Shown: positions 12,012 through 23,066 of the stretch, piece after piece
Layout: the number at the start of each line of letters is the position of its first letter
Position numbering within the stretch: position 1 is the stretch's first letter
DNA from: Cristatella mucedo
Taxonomy: Eukaryota > Bryozoa > Phylactolaemata > Cristatellidae
DNA: 64,000 nucleotides
Assembly (NCBI GenBank): GCA_009760855.2
Contig: WPIO01000031.1
Coordinates: 393,001-457,000, forward strand
Direction of reading: 5' to 3'
Notes under the pieces: generated by a model
What the model was told of the DNA's origin: nothing
Database searches by the model: none
The model's input: the letters and a program-made list of their open reading frames with translations, nothing else
Made by a program: the position numbers and the translations under genes

Positions 12012-13452
12012 GCGCGTTACGAGAGCGCGTGCGCGCGCGCGTTACGAGAGCGCGTTACGAGAGCGCGTTACGAGAGCGCGTTACGAGAGCGCGTTACGAG
12101 AGCGCGTTACGAGAGCGCGTTACGAGAGCGCGTTACGAGAGCGCGTTACGAGAGCGCGTTACGAGAGCGCGTTACGAGAGCGCGTTACGAGAGCGCGTGC
12201 GCGCGCGCGTTACGAGAGCGCGTTACGAGAGCGCGTTACGGGAGCGCGTTACGGGAGCGCGTTACGGGAGCGCGTTACGGGAGCGCGTTACGGGAGCGCG
12301 TTACGGGAGCGCGTTACGGGAGCGCGTTACGGGAGCGCGTTACGGGAGCGCGTTACGGGGAGCGCGTTACGGGAGCGCGTTACGGGAGCGCGTTACGGGA
12401 GCGCGTTACGGGAGCGCGTTACGGGAGCGCGTTACGGGAGCGCGTTACGGGAGCGCGTTACGGGAGCGCGTTACGGGAGCGCGTTACGGGAGCGCGTTAC
12501 GGGAGCGCGTTACGGGAGCGCGTTACGGGAGCGCGCTACGTTACGGGAGCGCGTTACGGGAGCGCGTTACGGGAGCGCGTTACGGGAGCGCGTTACGGGA
12601 GCGCGTTACGGGAGCGCGTTACGGGAGCGCGTTACGGGAGCGCGTTACGGGAGCGTTACGTTACGCGTTACGGGAGCGCGTTACGGGAGCGCGTTACGGG
12701 AGCGCGTTACGGGAGCGCGTTACGGGAGCGCGTTACGGGAGCGCGTTACGGGAGCGCGTTACGGGAGCGCGTTACGGGAGCGCGTTACGGGAGCGCGTTA
12801 CGGGAGCGCGTTACGGGAGCGCGTTACGGGAGCGCGTTACGGGAGCGCGTTACGGGAGCGCGTTACGGGGAGCGCGTTACGGGAGCGCGTTACGGGAGCG
12901 CGTTACGGGAGCGCGTTACGGGAGCGCGTTACGGGAGCGCGTTACGGGAGCGCGTTACGGGAGCGCGTTACGGGAGCGCGTTACGGGAGCGCGGGAGCGC
13001 GTTACGGGAGCGCGTTACGGGAGCGCGTTACGGGAGCGCGTTACGGGAGCGCGTTACGGGAGCGCGTTACGGGAGCGCGTTACGGGAGCGCGTTACGGGA
13101 GCGCGTTTACGGGAGCGCGTTACGGGAGCGCGTTACGGGAGCGCGTTACGGGAGCGCGTTACGGGAGCGCGTTACGGGAGCGCGTTACGGGAGCGCGTTA
13201 CGGGAGAGCGCGCGCGCGTTACGGGAGCGCGTTACGGGAGCGCGTTACGGGAGCGCGTTACGGGAGCGCGTTACGGGAGCGCGTTACGGGAGCGCGTTAC
13301 GGGAGCGCGTTACGGGAGCGCGTTACGCGTTACGGGAGCGCGTTACGGGAGCGCGTTACGGGAGCGCGTTACGGGAGCGCGTTACGGGAGCGCGTTACGG
13401 GAGCGCGTTACGGGAGCGCGTTACGGGAGCGCGTTACGGGAGCGCGTTACGA
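12012..13452. repeat. 13-bp minisatellite, about 110 units
   Basis: Head-to-tail repeat of GCGCGTTACGGGA. The first 220 bp or so use the variant GCGCGTTACGAGA; the rest is almost purely the GGGA form, and one GAG variant closes the array. A few units are interrupted (near 12175, 12360, 12537, 12655, 12985, 13205, 13325). The unit has no stop in any plus-strand frame and 13 is not a multiple of 3, so three overlapping ORFs of over 500 codons arise. They are artefacts of the repeat and should not be annotated as proteins. Confidence 0.97.
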
Positions 13453-13932
13453 GCGTCGGCGAAACGGATTAAGTCTGTCGTCCGAAAGACTTTCTGATGA
13501 ACGTGTAGTGCGAACGCCGTCGTGGCTGCCTCCACGCGAGAGCTTATCCTCGCGCTGTCCAAGCTCAGGACGTGCAGAGTCTCCGCGAGAGTCTGCTGAA
13601 GCGTGAGCCTGTCTGCCATTAGTGGCTCAGAGAGGGTCCGTTGGCTAATGGCTGCTGTTGCAGGTGCTGCCGCTTCGCTGAGAACGAGTGTCGCTCACCT
13701 CGGCGAGGGCGCGCATCAACTTGGCCAGGTGTTTTTCTACGACACCAGTCGATTCTGGCAGCCGCCCTCGCACGTCCTGAAGAGGCACGTCAACCGCACG
13801 GGTGGGCTCGTGGCCTGCGCCTATGGCAGCGTCGCTACGTCGGGCTGCGCGTTCTCTGCCTCGATCGGCTATTGGCTGACGTGTAGGTTCCAATCGAAAG
13901 GACTCGCCGAGATACCGTTCGTCCAGAGTAAA

Positions 13933-13997
13933 CATCTCCGCCCACCGCCCCGCCCCGCCCCGCCCCGCCCCCGCCCCCGCCCCCGCCCCCGCCCCGG
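13933..13997. repeat. GC-box tract (CGCCCC)n
   Basis: Run of CGCCCC/CGCCCCC units. The minus strand is G-rich, with many runs of four or five G, so it could form a G-quadruplex or bind Sp1-like factors. Confidence 0.8.
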
Positions 13998-14212
13998 CAA
14001 GCCGCAGCAGCTACTACGGCCTGCATTCTGGCCTCGAGGGGCGCTCGCGTCGCGTTCAGCTTCGGCTGCATTTGTTGACTCGTGTCGCCTGCTCTCGTGA
14101 TGAGCGAAATGTCATCCCGCGGTGGCAAGCTCGCCGGTTGAGCCGAGCGTGCTGGCGTCCCGCGACAGCGTTCTCCAGCCAGCCAACCGGTCCACGTCTC
14201 GATTGTGAAGAT

Positions 14213-14292
14213 GCTCAATATAATAATAATAACAATAATAAATTTATCTAGCGCCCTCAGAGAACTGAATCTCTTTCGAAGCACTTTGAATA
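14213..14292 (-). mobile_element. LINE-A 3' terminus fragment
   Basis: AAT-rich tail followed by GCGCCCTCAGAGAACTGAAT and CTCTTTCGAAG: the LINE-A terminal hairpin in reverse orientation, with essentially nothing else of the element. Confidence 0.75.
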
Positions 14293-15379
14293 ATGTGTAT
14301 GGAGTCCTACAGGGAGTCCCACAGTGGCTGTCGAGGCACTCTACTTATGGCGGAAGGAAGCCATTGTCCATCTTCCTGGGATGCTCTTGTAAACAAGGTG
14401 AAGCCGGTCACTGGCTCACCGAAGTGTCCTAGACAGATGGAGCTGTCCAGTATGCAAGTCGTTTCATTAAAGTATATGGGCTTAAACGCAGCTCTTGTCC
14501 GTACTAATAGACTAATTATTATCACGTGATAAGTTTCTGGCCAACGTACAATTTGGGCCAGGCTAGGAATTGCTGTACTAACCTAGCAGGTGTGCAGGGC
14601 CATTGGCGGTTCAGTAAGAAATGACCCATTAAGCAACAGTAACGAATGGAGTTATAATGTAGTTATAGGTGGCAGAGTGCATTGTAAATACTGTATTTTC
14701 AACAGCTTAGGAATTCAATGGCTAAGTAAGAGCACATTGAAAGAGCAGTCGACGCAGCAGTAGTCCTACTTCTACTGCTAGTCCTACTTCTTGGACACGC
14801 GTGTGTAGCTGACAGTTTTCACAGAAGGAGTGTTTCATCAATAGTCTGCTAATTTGTATTCTAAAGAAATTCTCCCTGACGGCATTCTTTATTAATAATC
14901 AATATCCGCTGCGTTCTTGCAGCATTTTGAGGAGACCAACTGTCTGCAACGGGATGAATTTGACAATTGAATGTTAACCGCTGTCCACTTTGAGCTCAGA
15001 GCATCGTGTCCAAACTCAAAAGTTCAGATTCACGCATGGTTCGCGAAGCTTTGCACAAGATTCTATCAGGTTCTAGCGAGGAAACGTGCGAGCACTTCGT
15101 GCATGACGCACGTGTCACATGCTGCTGACGCATGCAAGTGTTCGCTGGCACTGGCCAGTTTTGTTAACAGGAGTAAATCAATTGGTCGGCAGAGGCCAGT
15201 TGGATCGAAATCAATATCTATATGGTGGAAGTCTCACTTCTAAGAGATTATACATGGGAGTATAACTTACTTGGTTTAACCAATTCGTTTACTCTAAAAC
15301 TGGGGCAGCGACACCTACTGGTACAGCTGTACTTGAAGAGAAGTCCGCAAAGTGCTGAGCTGCTGTGCTTCTCATGGCC

Positions 15380-15645
15380 AAGGTCAGTAGCGACTTCCAG
15401 CGGCGAGTCGATCGCTTCAACTTAGGTTTCAAATACTTGTGGTGACTCGACACCGATGCAACTTTGTGTGGGCAACTGCCGTTCGACATATTCGCTCACA
15501 TGAAAGACAACGACTACTGGCAGGGCTACCTGGCCGAGGACACCTGGCACTCGTGTGCACAGAGGCTGACGGAGGCCGTACACAGGCGACGGCTGGCTAC
15601 ATTCTCTGCCCGGCTGCGAAACTTCCCGTTCTCGTTTATTGGTGG
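15380..15645 (+). pseudogene. GT15 (KRE2/KTR-like) mannosyltransferase, upstream exon with TGA
   Basis: The frame encodes FKYLW, then TGA (15443-15445), then LDTDATLCGQLPFDIFAHMK and DNDYWQGYLAED. This resembles the GT15 block in which a Tyr-Trp-Arg acidic segment precedes a Cys-Asp-x-x-Phe-Asp-x-Phe-x-x-Met stretch. A Trp-Arg-acidic reading would need CGA where TGA stands, a single CpG transition. The known family transfers alpha-1,2-linked mannose from GDP-mannose in the Golgi. The exon's 3' limit is unresolved: donors at about 15564, 15632 or 15639 are possible and none is strong. The upstream exons, which would carry the N-terminal membrane anchor, were not found. Confidence 0.6.
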
Positions 15646-15767
15646 ATTTATTGCTGCTTGCTGCAAGGGCGGCAAATAGCCCCTCAGATCCGTCTGAAAA
15701 TTCTCGATACTGCCTGAGTCGATTCAAGCAGTGTGCAATCGCACGAAGTAAAAAATCCTGCTTCCGG

Positions 15768-15822
15768 AGAAAGAGCGAGAGAGAGAGGGAGAGAGAAAGA
15801 GAGAGAGAGAGAGAGCGAGAGA
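15768..15822. repeat. (GA)n-rich microsatellite
   Basis: Imperfect GA/GAGC repeat inside the presumed intron of the GT15-like gene. Confidence 0.9.
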
Positions 15823-15884
15823 CCCAATAAAATAGAACTTTAATCGATCGCGGATCGACATTGATATTCTGATCTTCCTTTCAG

Positions 15885-16058
15885 CTACGTTCAAGCCTAC
15901 GGCGTCACACCTGTGCAGGGCAACGATTCAATCAAGGACGCGAGAACCACGTATATCTATAACAGCTTCGAGATATTCAAGGTGCAATTCTACCTGAGCC
16001 AAGAGTATCGCCAATATATAGACTTTATAGACAGGTCCGGCGGATTCTTCTACTACCG
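15885..16058 (+). CDS. GT15 (KRE2/KTR-like) internal exon
   Basis: Acceptor TTCCTTTCAG precedes 15885 and the donor is ACCG|GTTAGC after 16058. The 174-bp exon ends in phase 2. It encodes TYIYNSFEIFKVQFYLS and then YIDFIDRSGGFFYYR. This matches the most conserved GT15 block: an Asn-Phe-Glu-Ile element, where the family's proposed catalytic glutamate lies, followed by a D-[KR]-S-G-G-F-F-Y stretch. The glutamate is present here (SFEI). GT15 is best known from fungi. The correct splicing to the next exon argues for a once-functional gene in this genome, not a contaminating read. The upstream TGA makes the whole locus suspect. Confidence 0.78.
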
Positions 16059-16265
16059 GTTAGCACAGTCGCTCAGGCGAAATAGGCTCAAAAAAGTAGG
16101 AGCACGTGCCGATGTAAAAACATGTTTTGTTCCATTGCGAGCTAGGCAGTTCGTTGGGCGAGGCGTTGCCACTGATGATGTCCTAAACGTCGTACCAGGT
16201 TTCGTGGGAGTAACCGAATCTCGGCTCGCTCGCCGCCAGCGTCTTAAGTAAGCTATTCCGCTTAG

Positions 16266-16383
16266 GTGGGGCGATGCGCCCGTGAGGACGCAAGCATCCC
16301 GTCTCTACATGCCGAAGGAAAAGATGAGGGAGTTCAAGGTCGGCGAAGTGTTCTACCAGCACCAGAGTTTTAGGCGCTGCTAA
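16266..16383 (+). CDS. GT15 (KRE2/KTR-like) terminal exon
   Basis: Acceptor CCGCTTAG precedes 16266. Phase matches the previous exon and the joined codon gives Arg. The exon reads WGDAPVRTQASRLYMPKEK and on to FYQHQSFRRC, then TAA (16381-16383). W-G-D-A-P-V is the hallmark GT15 motif near the C terminus. Fungal enzymes usually continue with a Gly-Tyr-x-His plus a Cys-Pro end, of which F-Y-Q-H and a final Cys remain. AATAAA at 16386-16391 directly follows the stop and could be the polyadenylation signal. Confidence 0.8.
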
Positions 16384-16391
16384 AAAATAAA

Positions 16392-19300
16392 CCCCGGCTA
16401 TGTTTACTCCACTCCTTGTCAAACCGAAAGCAGGTTCAGTCCTTCACGTCCGTGGCTGAGTCGCTGTGTGGAGCCGCGGTATTTGCCGCTGGATGGCGCG
16501 TTGTGCTTCGCGGTGCGCTCAAGACTTTGATATTGATAGCCGAACACGATAGCACACGTCCCTACCGCCGGGAGAAGTGCATGCATGCGCGCCTCAACAG
16601 TCCGTCGACAGAAGCCTGCTGCCACACGGAAGAGCCTCGCTGTGGACTGCGGACGAGTTTCGGCTCTGATCGGAAGGGCGGCACCTCTTCGACTCGCACT
16701 AGCCAAGCTCTGCTCGCGGGCTTTCTTAAGTCGGAGACTGCGCTGGTAGTTGGGCATCTTCTTGGAGCATCTGGAAGCTTCCACTGCACTGCTTGCTTGG
16801 AGAGGCGGCGAGCGGGCGAGCTCAGCGAAACGAATCGCCCGAGAATTTCGCTGCTGCTGCTGTTGCTATTATTAGCTTCGCCAAAGCCGGCGCTTCTAAC
16901 TTCGCTAATTTACGCGGCTGTCCCCGGCGTTGGAAAATTCGCGGAAAGGCTCTGGATGGCGTCGTTTCCAAAGCGACAGCGTAAGTAGCTCGCGGCAGAC
17001 TTCTCAGCCTCACGAGAGAAGCAGGCGGAAACAGCGCCTCGAAGCGGAGCCAGCGAGTCCCAGCAGCAGGAGCAGCAGCAGCAAGTGCACCCATACGTGA
17101 CTAGGACAACACGTGTCGATAAAATATTGATAATATATTCGATAATAAAATATATAATAAAATACCATGCTAGGGTATCGAATGATATTTTTTTCATGCC
17201 CGACATGTTAATTCAAAGCGTCTGAACGATTGCACTCACCCAGGCAAAAGCTCTTTCACCAGCGTGCACGAAGCGAGCGTAAATTCTTTTGTTAAAAGGA
17301 TGACGCCTTGCAGTTTGCTTCGGTTTTATGACCGCACGGTATTTCACCAGTTCTTCGGTGAGATCGGTGACTGTTCATGCTGTGAATCGCTTCGAAAACA
17401 TTGGAAGCACTCTGCTGCACAGACGCTTCGGTCTGTGCAAGCCGCCTCAGTATCTGTGTTGCTATCCAGTCAGAGACGAGCAACCCGTCTAGCTAGCGGT
17501 CAGCCGCGAAGCTACAAGTGAGAGCTAGCAAGGCGGCGGTGCCGCGAAAGAGTTGTCCGCTCATAGCACTTCCGAGAGATCGGAGCGAGAGAGCGATCGG
17601 AGTGAGCTCGAGATCATAGCGAGCCCGAACGTAAGTATCGGTGGCGCCAGCTTCGCCGAAAGCCCGCGAGCGTAGGCAGTGGCGCGACACTTTGAGGACG
17701 AGGTTACCGCGGGCAGAGGAGGCGGTGAACTGACAAAGTGTCATATATTTTTACGACAAGGACGAAAAAAGACGGCCGAAAGCGAGATAAGCAGTTCGGC
17801 GAGTGCGACTTCGTCGCCGTTTGTTTGACCCGGCGAGCGAGTCACGGAGCGCGCGCGCAAGCGACGCAATCGGACGACGTCGGGCGCTTTACTGAAAGTG
17901 GGTCCGCTCCGAGCAGTGGCGAAGCTGATAGTGCGGCCGGCGCCATGCTGAAATGCTGCAGGAGCGCGCTAAATAAGCCAGGCAAATAAGTTCCCGAGCT
18001 ATCGTTCGTAGTCGAATGTGTCGCGGTCCGTGGTTTCGACTGCACAAAAAGCCGTGTGAAGTGAGGGGTAGTCGCAGTCGCCACGGTTAGCGGGTGCACA
18101 TGTAGCCACCTCACGTGGCTGTCTAGCATGCAGTGCTAGGTTCGCAAAGGGAACGGAGTCGCTGCCTGTGACTTTCGCGCTCTGCTACAGTCATCGCCGC
18201 CATATCTGAACGCATCGGAGCGCCGTCTGCAGCTCGGTAGGCGTGCTTCGAGGAGCCGCCTCGCCAGCTTCGCCAGTATCTGTCGCGGCGGCCGCGAGGA
18301 CTGCCGCCACCATTGCGTGCGGTCTGCTTGTGCAAGCGTGCGTGCGTGCGCACGCTAGGTTGGGGAGGTGGAGGGAGGCAGTTCAGAAGCCTCGTTTTAG
18401 CAGTTCTTGTTGCACCCGAAGGGTGAGAACAGCCGACGAGAGTGGCGCGAAGAGACCGGTGAGACAGCAGCAACGGTCGCTCAGGCTCGCCGAGACGTCC
18501 GCGGAGGCAGCCATCGACGGTCGGGTCTCGTGGCGTTAGCGCCAAAGCGAGGCTGCGGGTCGACGAGGAGCGGAGGGGGCGGGGCGGCTGCTCGGCGTCC
18601 TCGCCGCGAGTGAGCGCACTCACTAGTTGCCGCGATCACCGCAAATAAGTGAATTACCTATATTGCTGGCGCCATCTTTATTTTGTAGCCATTGTTCGAT
18701 ATTGTCTTGCTGTTAACGTACTGCTGACGTCATTTTTTTTATCTATTACCACCGTCAACATTAATAAACGAGTTCACCCGTACATACTATCTACTGTAGC
18801 AGAGCTGCTGACGTCGTAGGCAATTTATTTATTATTTCAATTCAATACTACGCCGGAAGTCGTAAATATTGAAATTAGTCAATGCATACTACGTAGTCCG
18901 CTCTGGCTTGCTGATGTCACAGTAAAAAAACAAAACAATTTCAATTCATTGCTGCGTCAACTAAAATGAACCAATTAACTGTGCTGAATTCATATTCACC
19001 ACTATATTATAAGACAATTCCTTACCTTCCGTCTGAGAAAGACGAACCCACAAGTCCTGCTCTGAGTTCCCTGTAACTATACGCCGTTCCAATAGCAAGT
19101 TGCGTCTTCCGTGGTCACAGCTAGAGCCCGTCGTAGTCCACGTCTGTCACTGGCTCTCAATTGAATTTTTTACCTCCTGGTAATCAGGCTACTGATTTTC
19201 AGTGAACCTCGCTCTTATGTAAATTTAATGTCTGCTAGAACCAAGCGACGCTCCTGCAGACGCGGCAGTACCCTAACTCAGGGGCAAAACCAAAGCTGTA

Positions 19301-19629
19301 ATTACACGGTTTTTGCAAGCAGGGAGAAACGGCACGTCTTAAACCAAGATACCAGAGTCCCCATTCAATACGGCAGATTTCTGACGCAGCTGACTGTGCG
19401 TGATAAAGAATCCACAGAGAACGGCGGTTAATGTAGTTGGTTGCGTTTCTTCTGAAAGGGATCTGAGTGGCCTCGCTGTACCGGTCACATGATTAACAGG
19501 TAGAGCGTCGCGTGGCGTGCCAGCTGCGGCGTGCGAGCTCTCAGCTTGCTACAGCTCCCACTAGACGGAGCTAATTTTTTTTATGAACGGCGCCAGTAAA
19601 TTTAATAAGAAAATAAAGGAACCAAAGAG
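16392..19629. other. GC-rich CpG-dense flank, no gene assigned
   Basis: 16.4-18.6 kb is CpG-dense with many overlapping Arg/Ala-rich ORFs on both strands, none with domain signatures. A strong donor-like CGAAC|GTAAGTATC lies at 17630 (plus) and could end a 5' untranslated exon. An ATG in good context at 17944 opens only a 15-codon frame starting MLKCC. 18.65-19.6 kb is AT-rich and featureless. Confidence 0.4.
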
Positions 19630-20297
19630 CTATTCCGTCAACGGACCTCTGCCGCTGCCGGGCGTTGCAGCTCTATTCGTGAGCGGGCCGCGCGCCACTC
19701 GCCTGCTGCCCAAAGCAGGCGAAGATTGCACAGGCGAGCGCATTACCGCCGCCGCCGCCGCCGCCGATGACGTGACCGTTACGCGTGTGACCATCTGAAT
19801 GACATTGGCAGATGCCGTCGCCGCCGCTGCCACCACCGCCACCGCCGCCGCCGCCGCCGCGCCGAGGTGGGGCTCGGCCGCGCCGCCGGCTGCTTCTGAG
19901 CGCGGCAGCGCCCCAGCGGCAAGAGGCGCGCCGCCGCGGCCGCTGGCGACAGAGCGCAGGAGCTCGACGAGAGCGCGAGCGTGCCGGCGAACGCGTCCCA
20001 GCTCCTCCAAAGCCTCCAGCGCGCAGGCGCCGGCGCCGCCGTAAGCAGCGGAGGCGGCGCCGGCGCCGCCAGCTCTCGCCAACGGGTCTCGCTCCGTTCG
20101 CCACTGTTCGAACTTGGTGATAAGATGGCGGAGCTGGCCCGACAGACTGGGAGGCGCTTCGTCGCAAGCCGGCGGCGACCTTCGCAACGGCCCCGCCGCC
20201 GCCGCTGCGTAGTCGTCGTCGGCGGCGGCGGCGGTAGCCAGCACGCGGTCGTCGAAGCGGCTGCGGTCAGTCGCCGACGCAGACTCCTCGCTGCCCC
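19630..20297 (-). CDS. Large disordered-protein gene, exon 5 (probable last exon)
   Basis: Acceptor CGCCTCAG precedes 20297 and its phase matches the donor at 21461. The frame is open to a stop at 19630. After an acidic start (GSEESASATDRSRFDDR) it holds a helical stretch, LSGQLRHLITKFEQWRTERD and then ALEELGRVRRHARALVELLR, likely coiled-coil. Ala-rich low-complexity sequence follows, made of GCC/GCG runs. This is the only part of the gene that looks like a folded segment. I do not recognise the family. The stop may be the true end, or an unnoticed donor may precede the Ala-rich part. Confidence 0.6.
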
Positions 20298-21461
20298 CTG
20301 AGGCGACAGAGACCGCAGGAGGTCGCTTGGATCACTCGCGCAAGTTCGCGATGGTTGCCATCATAGTATATGATTTAAACTGGGTCGGGCGGATACGACG
20401 CGTTGCCACAGCTTGCACGTGTACATGTCACTTGCGTATAATAACAAAAATTAGTGTTCCTGGCATTAGTTTTATTAGGAATTGCAATTGCTTGTCAGAG
20501 TCATTACTAAGCAAATAATTAAAATAAAAGTGGTTATAACAGTATTTAATATAATTACTTATTTTTATGGGCAATTGGATGCTAGTAATGGAAGGCTACA
20601 AACTGGTGGTTGATACTTGCGTGCACGATTTCACGATGCTTAAGAGCATGAACGCCGATTTTTGCAGAAGCGTTGGTTTGAGGCATTGGTCGTGTATGAA
20701 TTCAGCAAATTAAAAAAATGTCGCACTGGCTTCTATGCTCAGAAACGACATTTGCAGCCACCGAAGGCTTACAATTCGGTCGAAGCTAATGCTGAAAAGG
20801 CACGGTAATTATAGTAATAATATTATTATATTATAATATAGTAATAATATTAATATAATAATAATAATAGTAACAAATAGGACGCTTGCACAGCCACCAA
20901 ATAGAAATTGTTCTCTATTCAGGCGCTTAGCCTTTGTCCGATGTAATTCCTACTGATAGCCTGTTAATACTCTCAGATCGTTGTAATTGAATAGAGCGAT
21001 TCAAAGGTTAATCTTTGGTAATAGTTCAACAATCTCACGGTCCGCGCGCCAGTCAGCCTCTCCCAGATCGAAGCAGGCCTAGCGAGTTCTGAGGAGGTGA
21101 GAAGGCGCGCATGCGCGCGTGAGGCACGAGAAACGAAAAGCTACTTCCGATATTCACAGCACGCGATCCATCGCTCCCAAACAGCACGGCAGTGCGCAAG
21201 CAATTCTACACACGGTGATGCACGATCGCGTGCGATGTGTGCGGTGCGGAAGGCCGCCGCGGCCGCCGCCACCACGGTTGACTCGGACTTGCAGCGCCGC
21301 CACTATTAATATTAGGAATTAGATTAATTTCTTTCTGGATACATTTCTAATATTAGCCACTAATTTAATTTATTTTAATAATGTATTTATTCATTAAATT
21401 TAATTTCTAATCTAATTTCTTTCCGGATAAAGTTCTACTATTAGCCGCTGCCGCCGCTTAC
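20298..21461 (-). other. Intron 4 of the disordered-protein gene
   Basis: Bounded by ATCCG|GTAAGC (donor at 21461) and CCTCAG (acceptor at 20298). It holds an AT-rich stretch (20.5-20.9 kb), a SINE-2-like remnant (20876-20945), and a CpG patch with CGCGCATGCGCG near 21106, a good NRF-1-type motif. The CpG patch could be an internal promoter. Confidence 0.55.
20876..20945 (-). mobile_element. SINE-2-like 3' remnant
   Basis: Reverse complement reads AAGCGCCTGAATAGAGAACA, the same as the start of the SINE-2 3' hairpin (AAGCGCCTGAATAGAGATTA at 10600). The second half is degenerate and an AT-rich tail follows. Confidence 0.5.
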
Positions 21462-21600
21462 CGGATGTACGCTTCAGCGTGCACGCTGCAGCGTCGCGGG
21501 TTTGCCGCCCGTTACTGTCGTCGTCGTCGTTGTCCCTTGCGAATGGCAGCGACAGCGAAGGTCGAAGCGGGGACGGCGGCGATGGCAGGTTTGCATCGAT
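21462..21600 (-). CDS. Large disordered-protein gene, exon 4
   Basis: 139-bp exon. The acceptor is CTGTCGTCTTAG before 21600, in phase 0 with the preceding exon. The donor is ATCCG|GTAAGC, phase 1. It encodes IDANLPSPPSPLRPSLSLPF and then ARDNDDDDSNGRQTRD, a Pro/Ser stretch followed by an acidic cluster. The phase fit on both sides is the main evidence; the sequence has no recognised domain. Confidence 0.65.
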
Positions 21601-21698
21601 CTAAGACGACAGTTGAACCCCGAGCGTCAGCCGCAGCGAAGCAACAACGCGCAGCAGCGCAGCGTTCGTCGCCTCGTCCGCCTGCTTCATCCTCTCAC

Positions 21699-22424
21699 CG
21701 CGCCTTCCAAGCCGCCCTCGTGGCAGCAGTCCGGCAATAGACGGTCGAACGCGGACTCGCCCGCGGTGGCGCTGACGGAGTAAGCCACGCACACGCACTC
21801 GTCGGGGCACTGGTGCGCATGCGTCGCGCCGGCGGCGGCCGCCGCCGCCGTCGTCCCGCTCACGACGCTCGCACTGCCACCGTCGTTGCTCAGCAGGAGC
21901 CGCGCGACGCTCCGGCCGTGCGCAGGCGCGGGCGCGGGCGTGCCCGAGCGAGCTGCGGTGCACGTCGGACGCGTCGGCTCGGGCCAGTAGAACTCGTCCT
22001 CGTCCGTCTCCTCGGTGACCGCGTCGTCGAACGTGCGACGGCGCGCGACGGTTGAGTGGGGGCCCGGCGAGGGCGCGCCGGCTCGCGCTCTCGCCGGCGA
22101 CGCGCCGCCTGCAGCTTCCGCCTCTGGGCGGCGAGTCGCGGCGTTCGCCGTCAAAAGCGCGGTGGCGGCGCAGTCGGCGGCTTCTGTAGAGCGCCAAAGT
22201 TCGTCGGCGGCTTCGGCCACAGTCGCCGCCGTCGCCGCAGAAAAAGCAGCGCCACGTCCGCCGGCGCCGCCGCCGGGCCACCGCAGCGGTTGGCTTTCGG
22301 TGGCGATGACGCCGGCCGCGGCGGCGGCCGCGCCAGGGGACCGCTGCCGGATGACGCCGTAGTCTATGCGAGCGGCGCATCCGCGCTCGCAGTCATCATC
22401 CTCGTCGTCTATGTCCTCCGTTCC
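21699..22424 (-). CDS. Large disordered-protein gene, exon 3
   Basis: 726-bp exon with acceptor TTTTCTGCACTGAG before 22424 and donor GGCGCG|GTGAGA (intron starts at 21698). It opens with the acidic GTEDIDDEDDDCERG. An Ala/Arg-rich region follows, then an acidic-aromatic segment RRTFDDAVTEETDEDEFYWP, and a Cys-containing tail (HQCPDECVCVAYSVS). The 98-bp intron to exon 4 is very short. An alternative start at 22412 (acceptor GGACATAG) would fit the phase-1 donor of exon 2 better. The protein looks intrinsically disordered; function unknown. Confidence 0.65.
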
Positions 22425-23066
22425 CTCAGTGCAGAAAATGTTTCGTTCGCGGAGAAGGCTTTTCGCGTAGATTCTCCTCTCTTTAAAAGTGGTAAAAGTA
22501 ACGAAAAACTATAGGTCGCGTCCACGGCAGCCTTAGCAATTACGTGCAGGCGAGCCAGTCGCGGCTCGGAAAGCGAGCGAAAAATAGGCGATTGCTGAGC
22601 GATTGCCTGCCCGCTGCAGGGCCCGAACCCTCGAGGAGCGAGTAGTGCGTGAAGTGCAAGCAGATTACCTAGCAGATCAGCAGTGAGCTCTTCGAAAGAT
22701 CGGAAAGGAAAAGTTGGCAATCAAACGGATGGGTGACACTCTAAAGCGAATCTCGTTCTCATCAAAAGCGGGCAGCATCGCGGTCAAAGGAACTGTGCGC
22801 CCAGCGCCGCGCGACTAAGTAACTTCAACAATCTCGAAAAAACGGTCATCGCAAATCTTTCAGCGGTGGTGAATTACACTGGCTGCACAAACGCGAGCCT
22901 GCAAGCCTTTAAAAAGGCACTCCCATTCCAGCGACAGGCGACCGCTCGTCTGCACGAGCTAAGTTCTGCCGAGGCGACTAGATGGGTCGACTCTCGCGTC
23001 TCCACGTAGAACTGCAGCGCCACGCTAGTTGCGCGACCGCAGCGCTAAGCACGCCGCCCACAGTCT
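22425..23066 (-). other. Intron 2 of the disordered-protein gene
   Basis: Between the donor CCGTCG|GTAAGG (starts at 23066) and exon 3. A minus frame of 103 codons (22409-22720) overlaps it but lacks splice signals. Confidence 0.45.

Larger units (their letters stand above)
13453..15379. other. Mixed GC-rich flank and intergenic DNA
   Basis: 13.45-14.1 kb is GC-rich with ORFs on both strands (for example minus 13645-13935) but no clear family or splice sites. 14.3-15.37 kb is mostly featureless. Upstream exons of the GT15-like gene are expected here but were not identified. Confidence 0.4.

Noticed and set aside
11926-13606. Three overlapping plus-strand ORFs of over 500 codons (ALRERVTGARYGS-type repeats)
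   Set aside because: They arise from a 13-bp repeat without stops in any plus frame. Period 13 gives the same peptide in every frame, so there is no coding signal.
13933-14100. Pro/Arg-rich ORF over the CGCCCC tract
   Set aside because: Repeat-driven; no recognisable domain or splice sites.
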